Source: Corynebacterium sp. CNCTC7651 (GTDB lineage: Bacteria; Actinomycetota; Actinomycetes; Mycobacteriales; Mycobacteriaceae). From it: DNA of 64,000 bases. The number at the start of each line of letters is the position of its first letter. Position 1 is the first letter of the stretch. The notes under the pieces are model-generated. The model saw nothing but the letters and a program-made list of their open reading frames with translations. It did no database searches and was not told the DNA's origin. The stretch covers positions 2,294,001 to 2,358,000 of the forward strand of contig NZ_CP071246.1 in NCBI RefSeq assembly GCF_021496665.1. Reading direction: 5' to 3'. The position numbers were made by a program, and so were the translations under genes. Positions 21,323 to 29,899 of this stretch are shown here, piece after piece.

Positions 21323-21793
21323 TTAGCCCGCGTACTTCTCCACGATTGCGCCCAGCTCCGGCAGTGCCGGGCTGACAATCTTGCCGGCCTTGCCGCGCAT
21401 GGAGGAGTACACCTTCTGGATTGCGCCGGGAGCGCTGTTCACGGCTTTGTCGCCGGCATCCAGAAGCGCCTTCACCACGTCGTCCTCGCGGCTGGACAGG
21501 TAGTCGCCGAAGGAGTTCGGGGCAGCGACGTTGCTGGTGTCCACGCCGCGGTAGCCCTGCCAGAACGGCTCCAGCTCCTCCACGATCTGCGGCATGCCCA
21601 TGTTGATGCCCTTAGACACAGCGTTCGCGTCCGCCTTCTTCGCGGCGCCGACGGCGGACTTCAGGGCCATGCCGGTCAGGCCGGACTGGTTGCTAATGGT
21701 CTTCTCCACCAAGTTGGCCAGATCAGCCACCACGGCCTCGCGGGTGCCGGGGTTGAGGAGGTTCTGCACAGTTGCGTTGTTAGCTTCGCTCAT
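21323..21793 (-). CDS. conserved hypothetical, helical Ala-rich protein
   Basis: 156 residues from ATG 21793 (MSEANNATVQNLLNPGTREAV). The protein is predicted mostly helical with no signal peptide or membrane segment, and contains SGLTGMALKSAVGAAKKADANAV and PQIVEELEPFWQGY. Proteins of this kind (LNPGTR near the N-terminus, then a Val/Lys/Ala-rich helix bundle) occur widely in corynebacteria. I know no function. It converges on the hydrolase gene, ending 31 bp away. Confidence 0.7.
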   Translation of the reverse strand: MSEANNATVQNLLNPGTREAVVADLANLVEKTISNQSGLTGMALKSAVGAAKKADANAVSKGINMGMPQIVEELEPFWQGYRGVDTSNVAAPNSFGDYLSSREDDVVKALLDAGDKAVNSAPGAIQKVYSSMRGKAGKIVSPALPELGAIVEKYAG

Positions 21794-21997
21794 GCGCGCC
21801 GAGTCTACCCGTGCTGCGCCAGGAAAAGCGCAGCGCAGGCAAGTGCGGCGCAAGGAAAAGCGGCCCGCGCTGCTTTTCAGCTCGGACCGCTTCGGGTGTC
21901 GCAGTTCTTCCGCCACAGCACCCAGACCACTCAAGTCACATAAGTCACTGCAACCACAACGGCAACAACAGTAACACGGGGGTACTGCCAGGTCTAC

Positions 21998-22447
21998 TCA
22001 AGGCAGTTGCAAGTTTCCAATCACGCGACGTGCCTGCTCGCGCCACGCCGGAACGTCGAAAATCCGGTCGCCTTCGGAGGAACCGGGCAGGTACTCGAGG
22101 CCATACGAAGCCGCGGCGTTGTCGACGGCTTGACGGAGGGTTGGGGAGGCGTCGATAAGCAATTGTGCAGCGGCGAGCGGGAGGATCGCGGCGAGGGCGA
22201 GGCTGATCGGCGCGATGCCGGTGTAGGCGCTGCCGAGGGGGGTCTGCGCGGGGACGTCGATGGATGGGTCGTCCGGATCGATGCGGTAGGTGTGGTCGGG
22301 GGTGCGGAGGCTAGAGCCGCTGGAGAGCTCGAAGATGCCGGCCTGGGCGTGCGCGGGCGTGGCCGGTGCGGCGAGGGTCAACGCGACGGCTACGGCGGTG
22401 GCGGCTGCGAGGGCGCGGGTGCGGGCGGAAGTGCGGGTCATGGGCAT
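21998..22447 (-). CDS. secreted hypothetical protein
   Basis: 149 residues from ATG 22447 (MPMTRTSARTRALAAATAVA). An export signal is clear: basic start, hydrophobic AVALTLAAPA, then a PAHAQA signal peptidase site (about residue 36). The mature part of about 113 residues has a central hydrophobic helix (ISLALAAILPLAAAQLL) that might anchor it, and two short charged ends. No family is recognised. The 204-bp gap to the gene on its left holds GC-rich inverted repeats (AAAAGC/GCTTTT around 21856-21876) that may terminate transcription. Confidence 0.55.
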   Translation of the reverse strand: MPMTRTSARTRALAAATAVAVALTLAAPATPAHAQAGIFELSSGSSLRTPDHTYRIDPDDPSIDVPAQTPLGSAYTGIAPISLALAAILPLAAAQLLIDASPTLRQAVDNAAASYGLEYLPGSSEGDRIFDVPAWREQARRVIGNLQLP

Positions 22448-22480
22448 AACTGTAGGGCAGCGGGCGCGCCGCCACTCCAT

Positions 22481-22753
22481 CTACGTCCCCTCCACCCACC
22501 GCCAATACACCTCGCGGGCAGCGGCGCCGAACTCGGCATTGTGGCTGGTGAGGGGTTTGAGGTTCAAGATGGCGTCGTAAAGCAAAAGCCCCGCCTCACG
22601 CTCCGAGCCGCAAGCGGGGACACCGTGGATGCGCGCGCCGGGGATGGCGGCGCAGGCGGCCAGGGCGGGGAAGGAGCGGACGCGGGCTTTGGTGGCGGCG
22701 CAGAACTCGTCGGCGATGGCGAGGAGTTGCTCGGCGGAAAGCGCGCGCGTCAT
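22481..22753 (-). CDS. Fic/Doc-like toxin of a toxin-antitoxin pair (degenerate FIC motif)
   Basis: 90 residues. The segment IHGVPACGSEREAGLLLYDAILNLKPLTSHNAEFGAAAREVYWRW aligns in pattern with the short actinobacterial fic-family toxin components, in which a helix ending in L-x-x-x-N-A-x-F replaces the full FIC motif. The catalytic HPFxxGN motif of active AMP-transferases is not present (LTSHN only), so activity is uncertain. ATG 22753 overlaps the stop of the upstream antitoxin gene by 4 bp, the usual arrangement for such pairs. Confidence 0.5.
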   Translation of the reverse strand: MTRALSAEQLLAIADEFCAATKARVRSFPALAACAAIPGARIHGVPACGSEREAGLLLYDAILNLKPLTSHNAEFGAAAREVYWRWVEGT

Positions 22754-22962
22754 GGTCGGGCCTGCCGGATGCGGGCCTCGGTGGCGCGGTATTCGGGGAT
22801 GAGGTCGCGGGCGAGGTCGCGGACCGTGGCGTCGTCGATAAGCCGGGACGCGGCAGCCACCACCGCGCGCCGCGCCGCCTCCTGCTTCGAGCAGCCCCAG
22901 GCGGAGGCGAGGAGCACGAGCGCCTTGTCCTCGTCTGCGGTCAATCTCAGCGTCATAGCCAT
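22750..22962 (-). CDS. ribbon-helix-helix antitoxin
   Basis: 70 residues. MAMTLRLTADEDKALVLLASAWGCSKQEAARRAVVAAA is a canonical RHH (CopG-like) DNA-binding fold: one strand (MTLRLT) then two helices. The C-terminal 25 charged residues would bind the toxin. ATG 22962 is used, and ATG 22956 is a close alternative. No Shine-Dalgarno is visible. It is transcribed divergently from gyrA. Confidence 0.65.
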   Translation of the reverse strand: MAMTLRLTADEDKALVLLASAWGCSKQEAARRAVVAAASRLIDDATVRDLARDLIPEYRATEARIRQARP

Positions 22963-22977
22963 ACCAAAGTGATACCA
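22961..22977. promoter_or_regulatory. direct repeat, candidate RHH antitoxin operator
   Basis: ATACCA occurs at 22961-22966 and again at 22972-22977, 11 bp apart, so on the same DNA face. It overlaps the antitoxin start codon. RHH repressors commonly bind such repeats to autoregulate their operons. Confidence 0.4.
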
Positions 22978-23009
22978 CTGCTGGTCCGAGAAAGGCCGCT
23001 CACGGGGGC

Positions 23010-23015
23010 TAGAAT
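23010..23015 (+). promoter_or_regulatory. gyrA: gyrA -10 element
   Basis: TAGAAT lies 30 bp upstream of the gyrA ATG. GGAGAAAGG (23030-23038) then serves as ribosome-binding site. The -35 is poor. Confidence 0.45.
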
Positions 23016-23044
23016 GCTTTACGACGACCGGAGAAAGGCAATCA

Positions 23045-25751
23045 ATGAGTGATGAGACTCTAGGCGGCGACGGATTCGACCGCATCCAGCCAATCGACAT
23101 CAACGATGAGATGCAGACCAGCTACATCGATTACGCGATGAGCGTGATTGTCGGCCGCGCGCTGCCGGAGGTGCGCGACGGTATGAAGCCGGTGCACCGC
23201 CGCGTGATTTACGCGATGTATGACGCCGGCTTCCGCCCCGAGCGCTCCTATGTGAAGAGCGTGAAGGCCGTCGGCGAGACGATGAGTAACTACCACCCGC
23301 ACGGCGACAGCGCGATCTACGACACCTTGGTGCGTATGGCCCAGCCATGGTCCATGCGCTACCCGCTGGTCGATGGCCAGGGCAACTTCGGCTCCCCGGG
23401 CAACGACGGCCCAGCCGCCATGCGTTACACGGAGTGCAAGCTCACCCCAATTGCCATGGAGATGGTGCGTGACATCCGCGAGAACTCCGTGGACTTCGTC
23501 CCCAACTTCGACTCCAAGACCCAGGAGCCGACGGTGCTGCCGTCGCGTGTGCCGAACCTGCTGATGAACGGCTCCAACGGCATCGCCGTGGGTATGGCCA
23601 CCAACATCCCGCCGCACAACCTGAACGAGCTGGCGGAGGCGATCTACTGGATCCTGGATAACCCGGAGGCGGAGGAGAAGGCCACCCTGGACGCGGTGAT
23701 GCAGCGCGTGAAGGGCCCGGACTTCCCAACCGCGGGCCTAATTGTGGGCGATGCCGGCATCAAGGACGCCTACACCACCGGCCGCGGCTCCATCCGCATG
23801 CGCGGGCGCACCGAGATTGAAGAGGTGGGCAAGCGCCAGGTCATCGTCATCACGGAGCTGCCGTACCAGGTCAACCCGGATAACTTCATCCACTCCATCG
23901 CGGAGCAGATCAACGCCGGCAAGCTGGCGGGCATCTCCGCTATTGACGACGAATCATCGGACCGCATCGGCATGCGCATCGTGGTCACCCTACGCGGTGC
24001 CGCGCGTGGTGCTGAACAACCTGTACAAGCACTCTGCGTTGGAGACGAACTTCTCCGCCAACATGCTGAGCATTGTGGACGGCGTGCCGCGCACCCTGCG
24101 TTTGGACCAGATGCTGCGCTACTACGTGAAGCACCAGATCGAGGTCATTGTCCGCAGGACCCAGCACCGCCTCAGCGAGGCCGAGAAGCGCGCCCACATC
24201 CTCCGCGGCTTGGTCAAGGCGCTGGATGCGCTGGATGAGGTTATTGCGCTGATCCGCAGCTCCGCCACGGTGGATGAGGCCCGCACGGGCTTGATGCGCC
24301 TGCTGGACGTGGATGAGATCCAGGCGAACGAGATCCTGGCGATGCAGCTGCGCCGCCTAGCCGCCCTGGAGCGCCAGAAGATCATCGACGATCTGGCCGA
24401 AATCGAGCGCCAGATTGCGGACTACAAGGACATTCTGGCCAAGCCGGAGCGCCAGCGGGCGATTGTGGGCGAGGAGCTCAAGGAGATCGCGGACAAGTAC
24501 GGCGATGAGCGCCGCACCAAGATTGTCGCCGCCACCGGTGACGTGACCGAGGAAGACTTGATTGCCCGCGAGAACGTGGTTGTCACCATCACCTCCACCG
24601 GCTACGCCAAGCGCACCAAGGTGGACGCGTACAAGAGCCAGAAGCGCGGCGGCAAGGGCGTGCGCGGCGCCGAGCTGAAGCAGGATGACGTGGTGAAGAA
24701 CTTCTTCATCTGCTCCACGCACGACTGGATCCTCTTCTTCACCAACTTCGGCCGCGTGTACCGCCTGAAGGCGTACGAGCTGCCGGAGGCGGGCCGCGCC
24801 GCCCGCGGCCAGCACGTGGCCAACTTGTTGGAGTTCCAGCCGGAGGAGAAGATCGCCCAGGTGATCCAGATCCAGTCCTACGAGGACGCGCCGTACCTGG
24901 TGCTGGCTACCCGCGACGGCCGCGTGAAGAAGTCCCGCCTGACCGACTACGAGTCCGCCCGCTCCGCCGGCCTCATCGCCATCAACCTCAACGAGGGCGA
25001 CGCGCTGATCGGCGCCGCCCTTGCCGGCGAGAATGATGACTTGCTGCTGGTCTCCGAGCAGGGCCAGGCCATCCGCTTCACGGCTGACGACGAGCAGCTG
25101 CGCCCCATGGGCCGCGCCACCGCCGGCGTGAAGGGCATGCGCTTCCGCGGCGACGACCAGCTGCTGGCCATGACTGTGGTCCAGGAGGGCGACTACATCC
25201 TGGTGGCCACCTCCGGCGGCTACGGCAAGCGCACCCCGATCGAGGAGTACAACGTCCAAGGCCGCGGCGGCATGGGTGTGATGACGTTCAAGTACACCCC
25301 GAAGCGCGGCAAGCTCATCGGTGCCCTGGCGGTTGATGAGGAGGACCAGATCTTCGCCATCACCTCCGCCGGCGGCGTAATCCGCACCGAGGTCAACCAG
25401 ATCCGCCCGTCCTCCCGCGCCACCATGGGCGTGCGCTTGGTGGACCTTGGGGACGGCGTTGAGCTCCTGGCCATTGACAAGAACGTCGAGGACGAGGGCG
25501 AGGAAGAGGCCACCGCAGTGGCAACCGGCCAGAAAACCCTCGAGGAGGCCCAGGAAGTGACCGGTTCCGCGCCGGGCGGTGCAGGCGAGGGCACTGGGGG
25601 CTCGCGTGACGACGGTGACTTCAAGCTCGGCGTCTCCGGCGAGCAGTGGGACGACGACGATCCGATCACCGAGGGCATCACCTCCGCGTCCGACGACGTG
25701 GATGAGGACGAGGCCGTTGATGAGTCCGGCGCTGACGAGGACGAGGAGTAA
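23045..25751 (+). pseudogene. gyrA: DNA gyrase subunit A, reading frame broken by a frameshift at about 23,991
   Basis: Two overlapping frames together make a full GyrA. The first gives residues 1-316 ([29 protein letters not shown], catalytic Tyr in AMRYTECKL). The second resumes at [19 protein letters not shown] and runs to the end with the C-terminal beta-pinwheel repeats and GyrA box (QKRGGKGVRG). At the join, the conserved segment V-T-L-K-R-D-A-V-P reads V-T-L then A-V-P, as if about 8 nt were missing between 23991 and 23992. The quinolone-determining segment [10 protein letters not shown] keeps the susceptible Ser and Asp. The tail after the pinwheel is unusually long and acidic (about 75 residues). 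GyrA is essential, so a sequence error is the first explanation. Restored length would be about 904 residues. Confidence 0.9.
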
Positions 25752-25753
25752 CC

Positions 25754-26098
25754 ATGGCAGCACGCAAGGTGGCCGTGAAGCACATCGCGGTCGGCTCCGT
25801 GTTCAAGGTGGCCACGATCCTCTCCCTGATCGGCTTCGTGGCTTGGATGATCGCCGCGACGATCATCTACTACGGCCTCGAGCGCGTCGGCGTGGTTGAT
25901 TCCATGAACTCCCTGATCGGCGGCGTGGGCGGCGACCAGGTCATCGACATGACACTGGTGCTCTCCGGCGCGGCGCTGCTTGGACTGATCGGCGTGGTGT
26001 TCACAGCGGTGATGGCACCGCTGCTGACGGTGATTTACAACTCCATCGCCGATCTTGTGGGCGGCATCGTGTTCACTATGTCCAACCGTGTGAAGTAG
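25754..26098 (+). CDS. DUF3566 membrane protein
   Basis: 114 residues, starting two bases after the gyrA stop. Two membrane segments are clear (about residues 18-41 ATILSLIGFVAWMIAATIIYY, and 68-95 LVLSGAALLGLIGVVFTAVMAPL), followed by the family ending NSIADLVGGI. It corresponds to the protein downstream of gyrA in mycobacteria (Rv0007), whose N-terminal extension is missing here. Role unknown. It is co-transcribed with gyrA. Confidence 0.88.
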   Translation: MAARKVAVKHIAVGSVFKVATILSLIGFVAWMIAATIIYYGLERVGVVDSMNSLIGGVGGDQVIDMTLVLSGAALLGLIGVVFTAVMAPLLTVIYNSIADLVGGIVFTMSNRVK

Positions 26099-26110
26099 CC
26101 CGTTTTGGGG

Positions 26111-26164
26111 GTAGCGCGGTGGGGAAGCTGCCGACGAGAATGTTGGCGGCTTCCCCGGCGCTAC
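26111..26164 (+). terminator. very long hairpin ending the gyrA unit
   Basis: Three stacked helices: GTAGCGC (26111-26117) with GCGCTAC (26158-26164), GGGGAAGC (26121-26128) with GCTTCCCC (26149-26156), and GCCGAC (26130-26135) with GTTGGC (26142-26147), the last containing one G-T pair. In all about 21 pairs in 54 nt. No T-run follows, so it could also act as a processing signal ahead of the tRNAs. Confidence 0.7.
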
Positions 26165-26250
26165 CGCTTGGTGGTGCGATAGAGAAACGGACATTGACCT
26201 GGCGATTTGGTGCTTGGCACCGTGCTGGGTAATGTTCTATCTCGTTCGCA

Positions 26251-26324
26251 GGGCCTATAGCTCAGTCGGTTAGAGCGCATCGCTGATAACGATGAGGTCG
26301 CAGGTTCGATTCCTGCTAGGCCCA
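26251..26324 (+). tRNA. ileT: tRNA-Ile (GAT)
   Basis: 74 nt. Acceptor GGGCCTA pairs with TAGGCCC and the discriminator is A. D-loop AGCTCAGTCGGTTAGAGC, anticodon GAT at 26285-26287, and T-arm CAGGTTCGATTCCTG are all standard. CCA is not encoded. ileT-alaT after gyrA is the usual actinobacterial order. Confidence 0.98.
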
Positions 26325-26354
26325 CTGCAGCTAGTCTAGACTGGTTGTGTGGAC

Positions 26355-26427
26355 GGGGCATTAGCTCAGTTGGTAGAGCACCTGCTTTGCAAGCAGGATG
26401 TCAGGAGTTCGATTCTCCTATGCTCCA
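26355..26427 (+). tRNA. alaT: tRNA-Ala (TGC)
   Basis: 73 nt. Acceptor GGGGCAT pairs with ATGCTCC (one G-T pair), the discriminator is A, and the anticodon is TGC at 26388-26390 in the loop TTTGCAA closed by CCTGC/GCAGG. CCA is not encoded. The variable region begins just downstream. Confidence 0.98.
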
Positions 26428-26433
26428 CAAGTT

Positions 26434-26461
26434 GAACCCGCAGGTGAAAGCCTGCGGGTTC
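26434..26461 (+). terminator. tRNA terminator
   Basis: GAACCCGCAGG (26434-26444) pairs perfectly with CCTGCGGGTTC (26451-26461) around a 6-nt loop, 6 bp after tRNA-Ala, followed by TTGCGTT. Confidence 0.85.
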
Positions 26462-26487
26462 TTGCGTTGGGTGCGGTAGACCTCAGG

Positions 26488-26495
26488 TCCGAATC
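26488..26495. repeat. left 8-bp target-site duplication TCCGAATC
   Basis: Identical to 27889-27896 on the other side of the IS1249-like element. A perfect 8-bp duplication indicates simple and rather recent transposition. Confidence 0.9.
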
Positions 26496-27888
26496 GGGTT
26501 AAACGACAAAATGTATTGTGTCTGGGTTCGGCGTGTCGTGGGGTTAGATGTGGCCTTTTTGGATGCCGATTGAGTGTGTGTAGTTGGTGTCGATAGCGTT
26601 GTCGTAGAGGGCTGGTCGTCCGGTTTCGTGGTTGGCTTGGTTCTCGTTGGGGGTCAGGGTGGATACTTTGGCGAGTTGGTCCTGGCCCCAGTTGGACTGC
26701 CTGGCGATCTCTACTGGATCGTCAGGCAGTTCCGTTTTCAGATACAGCCACCACTCCAGCATCCGGCGCTGATGCTCACCGGATCTGCCGCGGTGGGTGC
26801 GGGCCAGCAGTTTCAGCTGGGCGTTGATGCCGCCTTCCAGGCTGTTGGTGGTGGCTTTGATTCGGCTGACATCGAGGACACCGTTGGGTGGTTCGAGGTA
26901 GACGAACAGTAGGTTGTTGCGCCATAGGTGGTTGAGGAGGCTGTTGTAGGCCTTGCGGGTGCGTTCGTGTGTCCACGACCAGGTGCGTTGACGTGTCGCC
27001 GGGTCGGTTGTCCACGTTTTCTGGTTCATCCAGTCGCGGTAGATCGTGCCGTATTCATGCAGCTGCGCACCCCACACGGCCGCCTCGTCAAGATCGGTGA
27101 TCTTGGTGAGGTTGAGCGCGAGCTGATAGATCGCTCGTCCTGCATCGGTGCGCGGGCGTGCGGTGGTGTGCCGGCGCACCACGCGTTGAGCGTGGACAAG
27201 GCAACGCTGGATCTTGGTGTTAGGCCAGCATGTTTTGATCGCGCTGGCGGCACCTTGGCCACCGTCGATGACAGCGATCAAGGGTGCGGGGATACGCTCG
27301 AGGAGCCTTTGGTAGTCGCGGGTGGTTTCACGTGTGCACCAGTGCCAGGCAATGACGTGGTCCAAGGTGGCGGCCACGATGAGACACCCACCGGCGGTGT
27401 AGGTGCCGTCAAGAAAGACCTGGTCGTAGACCCGGCCTTCGTGCCCGATCGTGGGATCGGGGACATCAACTAGCCAGAAGTGTTTAAACCGGCGTTGGAG
27501 GGTACGAGGATGACACCCTGCTTCGGTGGCAGTGGTTTTCAAGCTCGCACCGGTCGTGAGGTGTGTGATAAATGCTGCGAAGGCTGCGGCGTTGGTGATA
27601 TCGGGGCGCTGTTTGGTGGTGGAGGCGCCGCAGGTTTTGCATCGCCACCGGGTGCGGTTGGCGGAGGTCTTTCCGTTGCGTTTCATCTCGCCGCCGCACA
27701 CTTGGCAGCGGGGTTGGTTCTTCGGCATTGATCAAGCCAACACCGGCCACTACCACACGCTGCTGTCACACCCCGGTATTTCGCCGCCCTCGGGCAGATA
27801 TAAGCCCCAGGAGCATATACTTTCCGGATTACCCCTGATCATCCCAAACAAACCGACGAATCCGGACACACATTCTGTCGTTTAACCC
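26496..27888 (-). mobile_element. complete IS1249-like insertion sequence (IS256 group)
   Basis: A 1393-bp element with imperfect terminal inverted repeats: GGGTTAAACGACA at the left end is matched by the same 13 bases read inward from 27888, then A/G, then AATGT, and similarity continues to about 30 bp. It is flanked by the 8-bp direct repeat TCCGAATC on both sides, the duplication length of this family. It encodes one transposase and no passenger gene. It inserted between the tRNA terminator and the arsenic genes. Confidence 0.93.
26544..27728 (-). CDS. IS1249-family transposase
   Basis: 394 residues, intact. The N-terminus is a zinc ribbon (CQVCGGEMKRNGKT..RWRCKTCG), then a helix-turn-helix (SLKTTATEAGCHPRTLQRRF) and a DDE catalytic domain: first Asp in QVFLDGTYTAG, second in LIAVIDGGQGAASAI, Glu in TTNSLEGGINAQLK. 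The frame is undamaged and its inverted repeats and target duplication are intact, so the element may still be active. Confidence 0.92.
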   Translation of the reverse strand: MPKNQPRCQVCGGEMKRNGKTSANRTRWRCKTCGASTTKQRPDITNAAAFAAFITHLTTGASLKTTATEAGCHPRTLQRRFKHFWLVDVPDPTIGHEGRVYDQVFLDGTYTAGGCLIVAATLDHVIAWHWCTRETTRDYQRLLERIPAPLIAVIDGGQGAASAIKTCWPNTKIQRCLVHAQRVVRRHTTARPRTDAGRAIYQLALNLTKITDLDEAAVWGAQLHEYGTIYRDWMNQKTWTTDPATRQRTWSWTHERTRKAYNSLLNHLWRNNLLFVYLEPPNGVLDVSRIKATTNSLEGGINAQLKLLARTHRGRSGEHQRRMLEWWLYLKTELPDDPVEIARQSNWGQDQLAKVSTLTPNENQANHETGRPALYDNAIDTNYTHSIGIQKGHI

Positions 27889-27896
27889 TCCGAATC
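27889..27896. repeat. right 8-bp target-site duplication TCCGAATC
   Basis: The partner of 26488-26495. The arsC gene ends 20 bp further on. Confidence 0.9.
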
Positions 27897-27915
27897 CGTT
27901 CGAACCCGTGGCGGT

Positions 27916-28335
27916 TTAATCAGCGCTGAGCTCGGCGACCAGAGCGCGCACCTTGGTGTCGATCTCATCGCGCACTAACCGCATGCGCTCGATGCCTTCG
28001 ATGCCGCGGTTGGAGGGTTCGTCGATAAGCCAGCGCTCCAGCGTGCCCGCGGCCTCTTCCGGCAAATCCAGCTGGGCCTCGTCGCCGATGAGGATGACTT
28101 TGTCTGCGGTGCGGAGCAGATCCGGGGAGATTGGTTTGGGGTGCCCCGCCGACATGTCAGCGCCCACCTCCGAGATCACCGCGGCCGATTGCTGGTTCAG
28201 CGACGTGCCGGGCTGGGTGCCGGCGGAATGAACCTCAATTCGACCGTTTGCGTGCTTCTTGGCCAGGGCTTCCGCCATCTGGGACTTGCCGCTGTTGCGT
28301 ACGCAAACGAAAAGAACAGTAGGGACAGGTTGCAT
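27916..28335 (-). CDS. arsC: arsenate reductase (low-molecular-weight phosphatase fold)
   Basis: 139 residues. The N-terminal loop [23 protein letters not shown] is the active-site P-loop of the mycothiol-dependent arsenate-mycothiol transferase/reductase group of corynebacteria. The single catalytic Cys is Cys11, and the usual loop Arg is Lys. The [10 protein letters not shown] region near residue 105 takes the place of the acid loop. It converts arsenate to arsenite for export. It lies 15 bp downstream of the acr3 frame. Confidence 0.88.
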   Translation of the reverse strand: MQPVPTVLFVCVRNSGKSQMAEALAKKHANGRIEVHSAGTQPGTSLNQQSAAVISEVGADMSAGHPKPISPDLLRTADKVILIGDEAQLDLPEEAAGTLERWLIDEPSNRGIEGIERMRLVRDEIDTKVRALVAELSAD

Positions 28336-28350
28336 AGTGGTTACACCTTC

Positions 28351-29454
28351 TTAAGAGATCGCACGGGTGGCGGACGGGGAGTTAGGCAACGTTGGATCGC
28401 CGGGGAAAAGTTTGGGGCCGAGCCACCGCATGGCGTACACAAGCCCCACCAAAACGGGGATTTCAATCAAGGGGCCGATTGTGCCGGCGAGCGCCTGCGC
28501 AGATTCGGCGCCGAAGGTGCCGATAGCAACTGCGATTGCCAGCTCGAAGTTGTTTCCGGCGGCGGTGAACGACACTGAGGCGGCCTGGGCGTATCCCATG
28601 CCGGAGGCCTTGGACACGATCAGGGCGATCGCGAACATGCCCACGAAGTAACACAGCAGGGGCAGCGCCAGCTTGGCCACGGTCCACGGACGCGCGACGA
28701 TCTGTTTCCCCTGCAGCGAGAACAGCAGGATGATGGTGTACAGCAGGCCAACCAGCGCGAGCGGGGAAATTGCTGGCAGGAACGTGTTTTCGTACCACTC
28801 GCGCCCCTTGGTCTTTTCGCCGATGATGCGGGAGGCGAAGCCCGCGATGAGGGGTATGCCCAGGAATACGAGGAGACCGAAGTCACGATGGACCAGAACG
28901 AAAATTCCGCCGAAGTAACGGGCAGACCCAGCCAGCCGGGCAGCACTTGCAGGTAGAACCACCCCAGAACGCCGAACATGGCGACTTGGAACACGGAGTT
29001 GATGGCCACCAGCACGGCGGTTGCCTCCCGGTCGGCGCACGCTAGGTCGGACCACACCAGCACCATGGCGATGCACCGCGCCAGCCCGACGATGATCAAC
29101 CCTGTGCGGAGCTCCGGCTCGTCCGGCAGGAAGATCCAGGCGAGGGCGAACATGAACGCTGGGCCGACAATCCAGTTCAGCACTATGGAGACCGCCATCA
29201 GGCGCTTGTCCGCTGCGATCTCGAGCGTTTTATCGAAGCGCACTTTCGCCAGCGGCGGGTACATCATCACCAGCAAGCCCAGGGCGATGGGGAGGGAGAT
29301 GCCACCCACTTCCATGCTCTCCAACGCGCTGCTTAACTGCGGCGCCACATGCCCCAGCCCGAGCCCCAGCGCCATTGCCAGCATGATCCACACCGGCAGG
29401 GTCGAGGAAGGATAGGCGGGGGGACGGTTGCCTGGCTGGCTCAGCGTTCGCCAT
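28351..29454 (-). pseudogene. acr3: arsenite efflux permease ACR3, frameshifted
   Basis: ACR3/BASS-type permease with about ten membrane segments (LPVWIMLAMALGLGLGHVAP, WIVGPAFMFALAWIFL, ARCIAMVLVWSDLA, LVFLGIPLIAGFASR, FTAAGNNFELAIAVAIG, IEIPVLVGLVYAMRW). The family sequence runs through more than one frame. The best start, ATG 29454 (MANAEPARQP..LSFLD) with AAAGG upstream, is in a different frame from LPVWIML, shifting at about 29,400. The frame shifts back at about 28,873, where an extra GA dinucleotide splits TSV from LVFLGIP. The first and third segments are in the same frame, so the two shifts compensate. If GTG 29462 is the true start, only the second shift exists. Either real decay or sequence error. 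Confidence 0.82.
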
Positions 29455-29504
29455 GGAAGCACCTTTACTTATCGACGGTTATCTATACCAAAACCTAGAC
29501 GCTA

Positions 29505-29522
29505 TATTGATATGCGTCAATA
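29505..29522. promoter_or_regulatory. ArsR operator
   Basis: Perfect palindrome TATTGA-N6-TCAATA in the 82-bp divergent interval between acr3 and arsR, immediately before the arsR ribosome site. The spacing and AT-rich arms suit an ArsR/SmtB repressor, which would control both directions. Confidence 0.7.
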
Positions 29523-29536
29523 CAAGGAGGCTGAGC

Positions 29537-29899
29537 ATGCAGATCGGGATCGTGCCGGACGGCTCCGTGTCTTCGCCGGATGCACGCGCGGCGTGCTGCT
29601 CCCTCGGGTCTGGGTTGCTCTCTACCGAGGAAGCGCAGCGTTACGCCGCGCTGTTCAAGGTGCTGGCGGACCCGGTCCGGCTGCGTCTGCTTTCCCAGCT
29701 CGCGCAGGACGGGTGCGAGCCGATCAGCGTCAGCGGTCTGGCCGAGAGAACCGGTTTGAGCCAGCCGACGATTTCCCACCACCTGAAGAAGCTCACAGAG
29801 GCCGGCCTCTTGGAGCGCAGCCGGTCCGGGAGAGCAGTCACCCATCACGTCTGCCCGGAATTGTTCGCGGAACTGCGTACTGTGCTGCAGATGGATTGA
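29537..29899 (+). CDS. arsR: arsenical resistance repressor ArsR
   Basis: 120 residues from ATG 29537, with a strong AAGGAGG 6 nt upstream. The winged helix is SVSGLAERTGLSQPTISHHLKKLTEAGLL. The standard ELCVC metal box is absent. Instead Cys20-Cys21 near the N-terminus and Cys60 have the same spacing as the three arsenite-binding cysteines described for Corynebacterium glutamicum ArsR (Cys15, Cys16, Cys55). It should release the operator when arsenite binds. It is divergent from acr3-arsC. Confidence 0.92.
   Translation: MQIGIVPDGSVSSPDARAACCSLGSGLLSTEEAQRYAALFKVLADPVRLRLLSQLAQDGCEPISVSGLAERTGLSQPTISHHLKKLTEAGLLERSRSGRAVTHHVCPELFAELRTVLQMD

Noticed and set aside
22007..22972. 321-codon Gly-rich plus-strand frame between gyrB and gyrA
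   Set aside because: It is antisense to the secreted protein and the toxin-antitoxin pair, with shadow-type composition.
27325..27340. parS-like GTTTCACGTG inside the IS1249-like transposase
   Set aside because: It lies within coding sequence of a mobile element and matches only the left arm.
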